From positions 62,001 to 126,000 of the forward strand of contig CANTFK010000891.1 in NCBI GenBank assembly GCA_947646735.1: DNA of 64,000 nucleotides. The letters run 5' to 3'. Positions 55,051 to 64,000 of this stretch are shown in pieces (positions within the stretch are counted from its first letter, which is position 1; each line of letters begins with the position of its first letter). The position numbers and the translations under genes were made by a program. The notes under the pieces are model-generated. The model did no database searches and was not told where the DNA came from. It saw only the letters and a list, made by a program, of their open reading frames with translations. Source of the stretch: Peronospora farinosa (Eukaryota > Oomycota > Peronosporomycetes > Peronosporales > Peronosporaceae).

Positions 55051-57141
55051 TCACTTAAACGTATTGAAGTCACGAACCTCATTCACGATCGCAAGAGCAC
55101 GCTGGAGAAGCGTTCGCATCTCGTCACAGTTGGAGCGCCGCGATGCAATATCACCTGTCTCTGCCAACAGCTCGTACAGTTTATCCTCACGATACAGGGA
55201 CGAAACCAACTCATTCTGAATGTTCTCCTTTGAGTGTCCCACCATAAAGCACATAATGGTCTTTGGCACCAAGTCGAGGAAATTTTTCCGCACGATATCA
55301 AAGTACGACGCGAGCAGACTCTTAATAATTTCCGTCTCAATGCGTTCCCTGTCAGTCGGGTTATCGCCTTGGCGCATGCTCACGGGTACCTGAGGAAGTT
55401 TGACGACCGGCAACTTTGAGCTTACCTGAGCATCCGCACCGCTTTTCTTTCGACCACCCCCAAAGAAGGACATGAGACCGTTTCCTTCGTGTTTCTCCTC
55501 TGCTGGACCCGCAAGAGCTGTGTTCTGCTTTAATGCCTGCCCCGGGCGCCGCGGATCCTGATTAGGTGCTCCAGCCGATGCCATCGTCTCGCGTTGCATT
55601 TTTTCCATTAGCTGAGCCACCGCACGACTACCACCGATAAAATCAGGGTGATTTGTGTTGACGTAGGCCAGCTCGATTCGAATGAGGTTTTGAATCATTG
55701 CTTGCGTTGGGATCAACGACCCACGCAGCATGCCATTGACTACTTCCATGACGCGGTCGCGCAGTTCAGGAAAGCGCGTCAGCTCAATTGTCTCACACTG
55801 TGACGTTACGCGCTGCAGCTCGTCGAAGACAAGATCCACGCACTGCAAACCAGGTTGTTCCAAGCGACTGATCTGACGTTTCGCTAGTAGCTCAAAAGAT
55901 ACTTCTGGAACAAACAACGATTGACGTGGGCCGTTGGCGTTTCGAATGGTAGTACGAATATCCTCATCGCTGAGTCCGTCGAACGGATTCACCTCACGCA
56001 GAGACTTGGAAAAGATCTCATTGAAAATGTAATTGATGCGCGCGCCGCCGTAAAGTTCGTCCATTTCCACAAGCTGGTGGTTGCGTCCGTCCAGTGAATT
56101 GGTGAAATTACTCGAAAAATGCGACAGCAGATTCAGCAGACAGCCACCCATTTCGGTGGCCGTCATCTGTTCCGTAGGGGACCCCATCTCGCCGAGCTCT
56201 TGATCAAGATCATTGACCATACTGCTGATCTTTGATTTAATGTCCGGAAGACAGTCCCGAATGTGGTGCATTAGGATCGTATTGAGCGTCTTGGACAAAT
56301 ACTGCGTTCCCATCCTCGACGCAATGGCTCGGTACGACGGATGCATCTTGAAAAAGTTTTGTTCTTTTACCAAGCTTTCTCGAATCGACAGTTTCGAGTT
56401 AATGTCCGCTTGACTGCGATTCACAACACCCACGTATCCTCTTTTAAGTGGGATCACACGTCCTTGTAGCATGTCCATTGCATCGGTACCAGCGTCCATG
56501 AGGTCCAATTTAGTGAGAACTCCAATGGTACGTTGTCCATCTGGATCAATTTCCCGTGCCATCTTGAGTGCATCACTATTCGCCAAGTCCGTATTGGCCG
56601 ATGTGACAGCCAAGATAATAGAGTTTGGGTTCGTAATAAACTCAGTACACATGTCTCGGATCTGTTCTTCAATGTTCACGGGCTGGTCACCAACTGGTAC
56701 TTTGGTAATACCTGGTAAATCCACAAGCGTAAGATTTAGTACATGAGGCGAAAAGATCTTGAGGTTGATGCTCTTATTACTAATTCCTTTGTTTTTGCCT
56801 GTCAAACGATCCGTTTCCTTCTCAATTTCTTGACGAATCTCATTAAAGTCGGTAAATTTCTGTCCAGGCATATGCAGAAACTCGCCCCATTCTTCAACTT
56901 GAGCTTCATTCTCTACTGAACCAGTTATCGATGAGTTATAAAGTTGCAAAATGAGAGGACGACGTGTTACGATCCCTGAACCACGCGGTAAAAAGTCTTT
57001 TCCAACGATATTTTCTAACACGGACGATTTGCCACTGCTTTGGCTGCCAATCACCACAATTTGTGGTAAATTAATAGGCGACTGACCAATCGCACTAAAC
57101 ACATCCTGAAGTTTGTTAATAATGGGAATCAGTTGGTCCAT
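55051..57141 (-). CDS. Dynamin-related GTPase (DRP1/Dnm1 type)
   Basis: Single exon. The start is ATG 57141 (MDQLIPIINKLQDVF), the conserved DRP1 N-terminus; the frame is open up to 57252. 696 aa. GTPase: G1 GSQSSGKS (residues 32-39), G2 region SGIVTRRPLILQL, G3 DLPG, G4 TKLD, each intact. Middle/stalk domain follows, then a variable Gly/Lys-rich insert (FFGGGRKKSGADAQ) in place of a PH domain, and the GTPase effector domain (ETEIIKSLLASYFDIVRKNF..CDEMRTLLQRALAIVNEV). No PH domain and no proline-rich tail, so it belongs to the mitochondrial/peroxisomal fission class rather than endocytic dynamin. The start lies 161 bp from the divergent methyltransferase gene. Confidence 0.95.
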   Translation of the reverse strand: MDQLIPIINKLQDVFSAIGQSPINLPQIVVIGSQSSGKSSVLENIVGKDFLPRGSGIVTRRPLILQLYNSSITGSVENEAQVEEWGEFLHMPGQKFTDFNEIRQEIEKETDRLTGKNKGISNKSINLKIFSPHVLNLTLVDLPGITKVPVGDQPVNIEEQIRDMCTEFITNPNSIILAVTSANTDLANSDALKMAREIDPDGQRTIGVLTKLDLMDAGTDAMDMLQGRVIPLKRGYVGVVNRSQADINSKLSIRESLVKEQNFFKMHPSYRAIASRMGTQYLSKTLNTILMHHIRDCLPDIKSKISSMVNDLDQELGEMGSPTEQMTATEMGGCLLNLLSHFSSNFTNSLDGRNHQLVEMDELYGGARINYIFNEIFSKSLREVNPFDGLSDEDIRTTIRNANGPRQSLFVPEVSFELLAKRQISRLEQPGLQCVDLVFDELQRVTSQCETIELTRFPELRDRVMEVVNGMLRGSLIPTQAMIQNLIRIELAYVNTNHPDFIGGSRAVAQLMEKMQRETMASAGAPNQDPRRPGQALKQNTALAGPAEEKHEGNGLMSFFGGGRKKSGADAQVSSKLPVVKLPQVPVSMRQGDNPTDRERIETEIIKSLLASYFDIVRKNFLDLVPKTIMCFMVGHSKENIQNELVSSLYREDKLYELLAETGDIASRRSNCDEMRTLLQRALAIVNEVRDFNTFK

Positions 57142-57302
57142 AACGAAAGCAGTAGTGAAGAATTTCCAGCGACTTTCTCTTCTTCTTCTTCTGAGACCTG
57201 AGTCTGATTTATCAATAAGGGAGAAGGATGTGCACCACATGAAACATGTCACTTTAACGCGGGAGTCGCTAGCAATGACGTCTGCCAGTCAAAACTATAA
57301 GC
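57142..57302. promoter_or_regulatory. Short divergent promoter region, dynamin / rRNA methyltransferase-like
   Basis: 161 bp between two starts pointing apart. Contains a CTTCTTCTTCTT tract at about 57178-57190. No exact initiator match found. Confidence 0.5.
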
Positions 57303-58481
57303 ATGGACGATCAAGCGCAGTGGCGTGACTTGGATTTGTTGTACGTGCACAGCGACACGTTACGCTGTGCATTTACACGATGCATTGCTTGCTGCTACAA
57401 GATCGTCTTGTATAGTCGTCCATGTCTGCTGTCTAATGTACGTCCAGAGATGTGTCTACGTTTAACAGCAAAGACCAAAGCAGAGCCGCCAGCAGCTGAA
57501 GCTTTTGAGCATTTGATCGGTCTATACGATGCAACAAAAGTAAAGCGAATTCTGACGATAGGAGATGGTAATTTCTCCTATTCCTTGGCACTCGCGAGAG
57601 CGCTACGTCCAGAAACAGGCGTGCAACTCGTTACTACATCGCACGAGAGCAGGACGACGGTATTGGAGACGTATCCGGACAGTGAGAAGATCCTTGGCGA
57701 ATTGAATGCCATGACGAACGTAACGGTGCAACATGAAGTGGATGCTACGAATGCTGAGCAGATGAAAGCGCTGGGTCAGTTTGACCGCGTTATTTGGAAC
57801 TTCCCGTGTGTTCGAGCACCACGAGGAAAGGATGGACAGAATGAGGAGATGGAGATGAACAAGAAGCTATTGCACGACTTTTTCTCCCATGTGGATCAGA
57901 TACTGACACCTATTGGTGAAGTACATGTTACACATAAAACCAAGGCGCCGTTTGGTCAATGGGGCATTGAAAACATCGCCAAGATCAACAAACTTTGCCA
58001 CAAACAATCTGTCGTCTTTGATCGATGCTTGTATCCGGGATACACAAACAAAAAGGTACTCTCCAAAGGCTCGTTTCCTATCTGGGATTCGCAGACTTTC
58101 ATCTTTGTGCCTGAAGAACGGACGCAAGTGCTAGCTGATGTAGCTAAATGTGAAGATGAGGAAAGCAGTGGAATGCTCAAAGCAGTGACTATGGATATTC
58201 TCAAAAAAGCGTATGTGCTACTTACACCTTCGCTAGACGACATGCTGAGTTCTAAAAAGAAGAAAAAGGGATCGAAGGGCAACAAAAGCACTGTGAGCAG
58301 CAAGGGCATTGTAAGCAGCAAGGGCATTGTAAGCAGCAAGGGCGTAGTGAGCAGCAGCAACTGCAAGGATGTCGGTGATAGCCGCAACGACAACAACAAG
58401 AATCAAAAGCGTAGACGACCTGCTTCTGTCCGCTCAATCGGAAGCAAGCAGTCGAGTAAGAAAAAAAGCCGCAGGTCATGA
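57303..58481 (+). CDS. DUF2431 / Bmt5-like 25S rRNA (uridine-N3) methyltransferase-like protein
   Basis: Single exon, 392 aa. Domain about residues 75-290: the SAM-binding start RILTIGDGNFSYSLALARAL is the family hallmark (GDGNFSFS), then LVTTSHES, HEVDATNAEQM and FDRVIWNFPC. Family members usually have NFPH; here the His is Cys. Late domain: VHVTHKTKAPFGQWGIENIAK and SKGSFPIWDSQTFIF. The C-terminal tail is basic and Ser/Lys-rich, with a minisatellite (58283-58349; about 3.5 units of 18 bp) that encodes a repeated G-I-V-S-S-K peptide. Yeast Bmt5 makes m3U2634 in 25S rRNA in the nucleolus, which the basic tail would fit. The N-terminal 65 residues are not part of the domain and might include a wrong start. 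Confidence 0.85.
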   Translation: MDDQAQWRDLDLLYVHSDTLRCAFTRCIACCYKIVLYSRPCLLSNVRPEMCLRLTAKTKAEPPAAEAFEHLIGLYDATKVKRILTIGDGNFSYSLALARALRPETGVQLVTTSHESRTTVLETYPDSEKILGELNAMTNVTVQHEVDATNAEQMKALGQFDRVIWNFPCVRAPRGKDGQNEEMEMNKKLLHDFFSHVDQILTPIGEVHVTHKTKAPFGQWGIENIAKINKLCHKQSVVFDRCLYPGYTNKKVLSKGSFPIWDSQTFIFVPEERTQVLADVAKCEDEESSGMLKAVTMDILKKAYVLLTPSLDDMLSSKKKKKGSKGNKSTVSSKGIVSSKGIVSSKGVVSSSNCKDVGDSRNDNNKNQKRRRPASVRSIGSKQSSKKKSRRS

Positions 58482-58560
58482 TGAAGTACGTGCTCTAAGT
58501 AAGGATATACGTGTCAATCTCAAACATAGAATTTATCTTTCAGCTTATGTTATTGCTTCT

Positions 58561-61500
58561 TTACTCTCGTTTTGGACCCATGCTCGCCATCACGAGATCA
58601 GGAATCCTTTTGAACTGTCGATACCGCTGTTGGATCCTCGCTGCTGCACGTTCCAGCGTGTGAACTCCGATCAGAACAAAGAGTCGATCGCTGCCGAGGA
58701 TGTTAAGGTCGGCTTTTGGAGTCGTAATAACGATGGGCAGTTCAATATGACTCGATGATCCAATTGTTTGTGTCGAGATGCGATAAATAGCAATGCAAAT
58801 GCCAGAATACGATGATGCAGCAAACCATTGAAAGACGTCTGCATACGTGCGTTGCTCCTATAATAAACAACAAAAGCAGCCGATACGTCATGAATATCAT
58901 CAACGGAATGAGCACGCACGAGGTATCACTTACTCGAAGCACACGCGGAACTGAGAAGGTATGAATCACGCCGGTACAACGAGGGCCTCCTACCAGTTGA
59001 CGGACAATCTTGTGAATGGACGGGTTGAAGAATGTCTGCACAACCATGTTTTCACATAGCTCTGGGTGTAGGATTCGGCCCGACATGTACAAAGGAAGAC
59101 CAAAAATCTCCGTTTCAGACTTTTGCCCCGGGGCGTCGTGCTGCAAAATGTTGTCCCACAACTTGAATACTTTCATGCCCAAACCATCTGCTGCATCACC
59201 GCTATTTGCGCTGTCACAGGTTGACATCACAGTTTGTAGCTTATCGAGCTGAAACGACATGCCCATAAACTTTGAGTTGGCTTCGTCCGCAAGCTCGGTA
59301 ACAGTAAAGATTTTTGAAAAGTCCATTTTGAGTTCCACCAGCATCGTAACGAATATTGCCTCTGCATCAGCAATGCTCGATTCCAGCTCAGCGTCCAAGG
59401 CAGATTCGGAAATGCTTGTTGTTTTTGACCGCTTTCCAAGCACGACGACTGCAGCTGCTGCCTTTGCACCAGCGCGCTGCAAATCTGAATACACGAGAGG
59501 GCTTCCACGCACGTAATACTGAATCAAAGCGATTTAGGTTGAGTTAGTAGCTATCAGTGCAGGTATATTGTGACTACACACATACCACATTTTTGAAGGC
59601 GGACAAAGCTCGCATCAGGGCATCTGACGGCTCTGCAGTATCCAAAATTGTGATCGGGGGATGACTGACGGCATATGGGCTACGGAGTGGTAAGATAAGC
59701 CATCGCAGGCTTTCTAAAGATTCTTCACCTAAAAAGCTGCAAATGACGACATGCTTCGGGTGTAAGAGGACGGCGAGCGGTGGTGCACTGAGCGCATTGA
59801 GTGACGCCTTTGTAAACGGATTCTCCGCCTTATGACTGCACAAACCGGCGTGATCCAAAGGGTTTTCGTAAGGATTGCCACCGGTGACTGCTTGGTTCGA
59901 ATTCTTAAAACGAAGCGCAATAGCCTCGAGCGAACGGTCCTGCATTGCAAGAGCACTCAAGAAGAATTAGGAAGCCGCAGTGCCCAACTATGTGAAAGGT
60001 AATGCAAAAATCGTCTTCGCACCAGTACAAGCGATCCAGTTCTTGATGTTACAAACATCTACACATAAGTGCACGATCAAGTGGTGAACGACTTGCCAGA
60101 AAATACGTCAAAAACACAACTTACTGAGCTGCGGTTCTTCATAAATGCGTGATTGGGAGTCGTGTGCGCTGTGTACGCTGTTAGACTTATTAGCTCATCA
60201 CAAGGAAGATCGTCCTTACAGCTGGCAGAAAGCATAGGTTGATAAACGTCCCCAGGATGGTTCATGAACGTCGAAGTGTTGCCCCGCTGCCGCATCTCTT
60301 CTAAGCTGACCTCCTCCGGGCAAATCTTGTACTTGAAGACTTGGTCAAGGTCATCAGCGATACAATAACACTGAATCCACTCCGTCAAAAGCAAACTTTC
60401 ACCAGGATTTAACAGCACGCGGGATTCGCAGCTATTGTGAAAAGAAGCCTCCTCATCGGAGAGCATAACCTCCACACCGATGAGCAATACAGTGCCCGTG
60501 GTTTCGTGAAAGATTCGTATTGCTGCTTCAGAAAAAGTTAATCCAGCGTATCTCTGTTCGTAAAAGACAGCCACGGAAAAGGATCAACGTCAGTATTGGA
60601 ATGCATGCTCATAGCCAGAGTCATGCCATAAACACACCTTTGATAAATGAATAAGGTACATTTCCTTTGCCGCACCAGCGTAGTACTCTTGGATCCAGCT
60701 ACGCTCGAGCAGTCCCTTGTCGGCAACATCAGGTGTCAGGACGTCAGGGCCGATGGACTTATCTTTTTCAACAGCAGCGAGTAAAGGGATTGAGATTTCA
60801 TTTCTGTCTTCACGCGTGTCAATAGAGAGACTTGCAGCCAAATTTGACAGCATTGTTGAAATGCCATTCGAAACAGTGTTTTGAGCGAGCGAGCCCATCT
60901 TGATAACATTTTCGCAAACAATATCGTCCGGGTGTACACCAGCAGCTAGCATATGCCGAGCACTCTCAGCACGGAGCACCATTACTAAAATGCGAACAGA
61001 CATTCTGCAAAGTAGCATAAGGGTTAGCTACTACAAATTATGGCGACAGTACTGATATCATATCATTGAGACTCACCCAACATAGCGCTTGGTTGCAAGT
61101 ACACGCATTATGTTCATTGCATCTTCCGTCACGGCGTCGTCAGTCAGTTTGTCTGGAAACACAAACACGGCTTTGGCATCGCGAGCAAGGGATCGCTCCA
61201 GATCTTTAGAACGAGTAGCGTCACCAGCAATATATGTTACACGTGATATAAAGATGGGATCGGCTTTCATCTTCGCGATAAGGGGCTTCGTAAACTTGGC
61301 CTTACGATTTCCAAGTACAACAGCTTCGAGCTGTTGTGTGTCAGCATTACTTAAGTGGTCAGCATGGAACAGCTCTCGGAGAATAGCCGAGAGCTGGGCA
61401 AACGATGGATTGCCGATAATCAGCACATGCTTGGAGTCAGGCTTGGGGGTGTACGGCGGGTTGCCAATTTGACGCAACTTGTATAAGCTGATGAGGTTAT

Positions 61501-62586
61501 CAATCTCCATCGAAAACAGAATGATACCCATAACGATAAACATGATGGCCAAAAGACGGCTCGGCACTGTTTGAGGTGCGTTGTCACCATAGCCTACCGT
61601 ACCAAGCGTCTGCAAGAATTGCAGTGATGGATACGCAAAGGTTAGCCAACGAATAAATTCGATTTAATACCAGTTTCAGATCACGTACCACAACCGTAAA
61701 ATAAAAGGCAAACATGACGGACCACGTGGATTCCGAGCAGTCTGTCGACTTGTGTCGAGTGACAGATCCATCACTGCAGCTATACAAATGAGCGAACCCA
61801 TTGTCGGTGAAAAGCGGCAATTCCCCGAGGGTCTCAAAAAAAAACATAATGGAAGCACCGACCATGATCATCAGCAAGATCTTGATTTCAAGACGGACCA
61901 TCATCCAGCCTTTCGTCGCTCTGGGTACGTGTTTCTCCATTTCCAAGTAGCTCCTCAGCATAAACACCGACCGCATGATCGAAAAGTCCAAATACGTACG
62001 TGTTTCTACACCATCAATAACCTTCACCGAGCCAAAACCAACGCCGAAATTCGACGCGAGACACAGCAACTCGAGAAGCATCACGGGCGAAAAACAAAAG
62101 AGAATTTTGTATCGAGACGCGAGGAAGCGCACCACGTCGTCTACAACGGCAATTGTGTACAGTCCCAAAACTGTGTAATAAGACCACTCAGTGACGTCGT
62201 ACGAGTTGAGTCTGGACATGGTGAGGCTCAGGATGGCGCATGACACGAGCAACTGCACAGGTCGATTCTACTCAAACGCGAAATAGGTCAGACATAGTAC
62301 AATATTATATACAATTGATGCAATTATTCCTTACAATAATGGCAGCCGTACGAGACGTACGTGCCCATGTACGACATTGAAGTGAAAACCCAATCTCGCC
62401 CTTACGCAACGATTTGCGTTGACGACGTGAAGCGATTGTCCAGATCAATGCAATGAAGACGAGACCAATCAAGAGATAAATGGCATATAGCACCTGTTCC
62501 TGCGTATGTGCCCAATTGGCTACACAACGAGGTGTGGTAGTCGTGACGTTGGTCTCTTTGTTTTGGTTTACGCAGATCATTCTCAT
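58561..62586 (-). CDS. BK-type (Slo-like) potassium channel with two RCK domains
   Basis: Eight exons read on the minus strand: 62335-62586, 61689-62252, 61077-61609, 60638-61004, 60125-60553, 59586-59939, 58934-59518, 58561-58857; all phases close, 1126 aa. N-terminal membrane segment VLYAIYLLIGLVFIALIW, then S1-S6 with a weakly charged S4 (FSIMRSVFMLRSYL). Selectivity filter TLGTVGYGD spans intron 2 to exon 3. RCK1 starts HVLIIGNPSFAQLSAILREL and ends SNGISTMLSNLAA; RCK2 contains HVVICSFLGEE, YYVRGSPLVYSDLQRAGAK and the tail ALYR-like AIYRISTQT. No run of Asp like the animal calcium bowl was seen. The channel would couple K+ flux to cytosolic signals. It converges with the methyltransferase gene (80 bp). 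Confidence 0.9.
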
Positions 62587-63219
62587 GGTGAAAGGTCAAC
62601 TGACGTTCTATATTTTTATAGACGGGATGCGGTACAAGGAGGAGGGGTGGGGGTGTTCGACAAAAGAGAAGGATTACGGAATCACGATACGAGAAGGATT
62701 GGCTTTTCTTTTTCTTTAGACACAAAAGTCGTTTTAGATGAGAGATTTTAATTGGGTACAATACGTAATGAAAACGAGAGGATGGGAGATGTGGCATTGA
62801 GACAGGTCAAGTTGCAAACATGATCAAGTTTACGCTTGGTTTAAAGTCGCCATGATCGTGTCATTTGTTATTCCGTCGTACGACTTCTGCTCGTCCAAGG
62901 CTAAGGTGGCGAGCATACTTTATAATTCAACGGAGATATACATACACATATATATACAGTCAAGTACGAGATTATTTACATGTGAAACTACAGACTCAAA
63001 TAGCCGAATACATTCTAGTACTTGACAATACGGTAGTAAATGCTATTGTAAGTGAAATCAACAGATGAACACTGACTGAAAACGAGTGGTTCACATCAGT
63101 CGACCGAATCTAACTTCTATGCATCTTATCTTAGCCCTTCATCCGATAATAGAGTCGTGTACACACTTAATTGTAAATCGCAAATTTGTAGAAATTTCAT
63201 TTTTTTGGGAAATACAAAA
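62587..63219. promoter_or_regulatory. Divergent region, K+ channel / HAT1
   Basis: 633 bp, AT-rich. TATAAAAATATA on the minus strand lies about 30 bp upstream of the channel start. A TACATA-rich microsatellite is at about 62936-62960. No gene. Confidence 0.45.
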
Positions 63220-64000
63220 ATGGCGTCAAGTGGAACCAAACGACCAGCGAATGAGGATCAGACGTCTCTTGTGAAGCGTGTTCGCTTTGCACGATCGGTT
63301 TGCTCTACATCAGTCATGTCCCTAGCAATTGGTATACACAACATTCACTTGCAACTCATTAGCTATCAGTCTAACGACTCGCTATTTGTTGCAGCAACGG
63401 ATGCTGATCAAGTTGAAGCACAGACACTCAAATGGTTTGCTCCCAAGTTTACGTACCACGCATTCGGGATTGATGAAGTCATTGATGGCTATGATGAGCT
63501 CAATATCTCTGTGATTTTCAATGGATTCGACTTCCGGGCCTTGCTAGACATCACGTTTAAAGAGAAAGAAGACACGTGAGAGATGCACGGGCTTGATGGT
63601 TAGCACAGATTTGTTGCTGAGCTTTCAATGTTGTGTGAATGCAGTGCAGATGACGTCGTTGCAAAACTGGTATCGTCGCTACCGCAGGACTTTGTCCAGG
63701 ACAAAGCGGACTTTGTGGTGGCGCTGCGCAAGGCAGCGACTGACTTTACTTGTCCTCCTGGGAATTGCATCGAGTCTTACACTACTACTGCAAAAAATGA
63801 CGAAGAACCAGCAGGAAAGCGGTACTTTGACATTTATGAGTGCAAGCTAGAAGACAATGAACCAGCCCAGAAGCTTTTTGCAAATTTGCAGACACTTTCG
63901 CCGTGGTTTATCGAAGGTTCGTCTTCTCATTTGTTGCAATCTTACGAGTACTCGACCGTTTTCACGAACGTTTCAGTGCAGGAGCCGACGCAGTCGATGT
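63220..64000 (+). CDS. HAT1: Histone acetyltransferase type B catalytic subunit (HAT1), 3' partial
   Basis: Exons 63220-63331, 63395-63575, 63645-63916, 63982 to beyond the window. Introns 63, 69 and 65 bp; the first is a multiple of three, so it could also be read through, but removing it fits the family. The HAT1 N-terminal domain is clear: KWFAPKFTYHAFGIDEVIDGY, LDITFKEKED, ADDVVAKLVSSLPQDF and LQTLSPWFIEGADAV, matching human FPEYTHQLFGDDE..MWFIETASFIDVD in order. The acetyl-CoA-binding GNAT core lies beyond the right edge. Acetylates newly made histone H4 at Lys5/Lys12 before chromatin assembly. Start ATG 63220 is followed by a Lys/Arg-rich segment (TSLVKRVRFAR) that could be a nuclear signal. 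Confidence 0.9.

Overview
The window is nuclear DNA of an oomycete, most likely a Phytophthora- or downy-mildew-type species of the Peronosporales. The evidence is the mix of genes: animal/plant-like eukaryotic genes with very short GT-AG introns (about 59-130 bp) and tight spacing, a tandem Cys/His 'WRKY19-like' zinc-finger protein, and degraded Ty3/Gypsy elements that carry an extra RNase H and chromodomains. The species cannot be fixed from the sequence alone.

Layout. (1) 1-11.5 kb is a retrotransposon block. A decayed Ty3/Gypsy element runs from the left edge: Gag, protease, reverse transcriptase, RNase H, second RNase H, integrase, chromodomain. It is followed by a long antisense ORF and a 20-21 bp tandem array, then a reversed Gag relic and a pair of LTR-like inverted arms. 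(2) 11.98-26 kb is a gene-dense block: CinA/nucleotidylyltransferase fusion, SOSS-B OB-fold protein, beta-tubulin, WW-AIM24 protein, kinesin-4, AMMECR1, and a Cys/His-repeat zinc-finger protein. (3) 26-38.2 kb is a second repeat block. It holds two SINE-like copies in opposite orientation with target-site duplications, and a Ty3/Gypsy element with both LTRs (29.0-37.7 kb). The 5' LTR is split by one SINE-like copy, pol is full of lesions, and an antisense ORF of 399 codons is fully open. An integrase relic of another element follows. (4) 38.9-64 kb is a second gene-dense block: proteasome alpha subunit, SPO11-type topoisomerase, presenilin, allantoicase, DYRK1-type kinase, ribosomal protein eS12, mitochondrial-type TPR protein, WDR25-like protein, HIG1 protein, dynamin-related GTPase, rRNA methyltransferase-like protein, BK-type K+ channel, and HAT1 (cut by the right edge).

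The host genes are mainly housekeeping and form no operon. Several are divergent pairs sharing about 150-165 bp (eS12/TPR, WDR25/HIG1, dynamin/methyltransferase), and others converge within 60-80 bp (SPO11/presenilin, methyltransferase/K+ channel). Exon models were built by hand from GT-AG sites, reading-phase consistency and family motifs. All internal phases close for the genes where exons are listed.

The most unusual features are these: both Ty3/Gypsy elements carry an antisense ORF with a predicted coiled coil between pol and the 3' LTR side; the palindromic octamer GGTCGACC is strongly over-represented through the first element and forms its tandem array; beta-tubulin has Ser at residue 239; and two host fusions occur (CinA-like plus nucleotidylyltransferase, WW plus AIM24).
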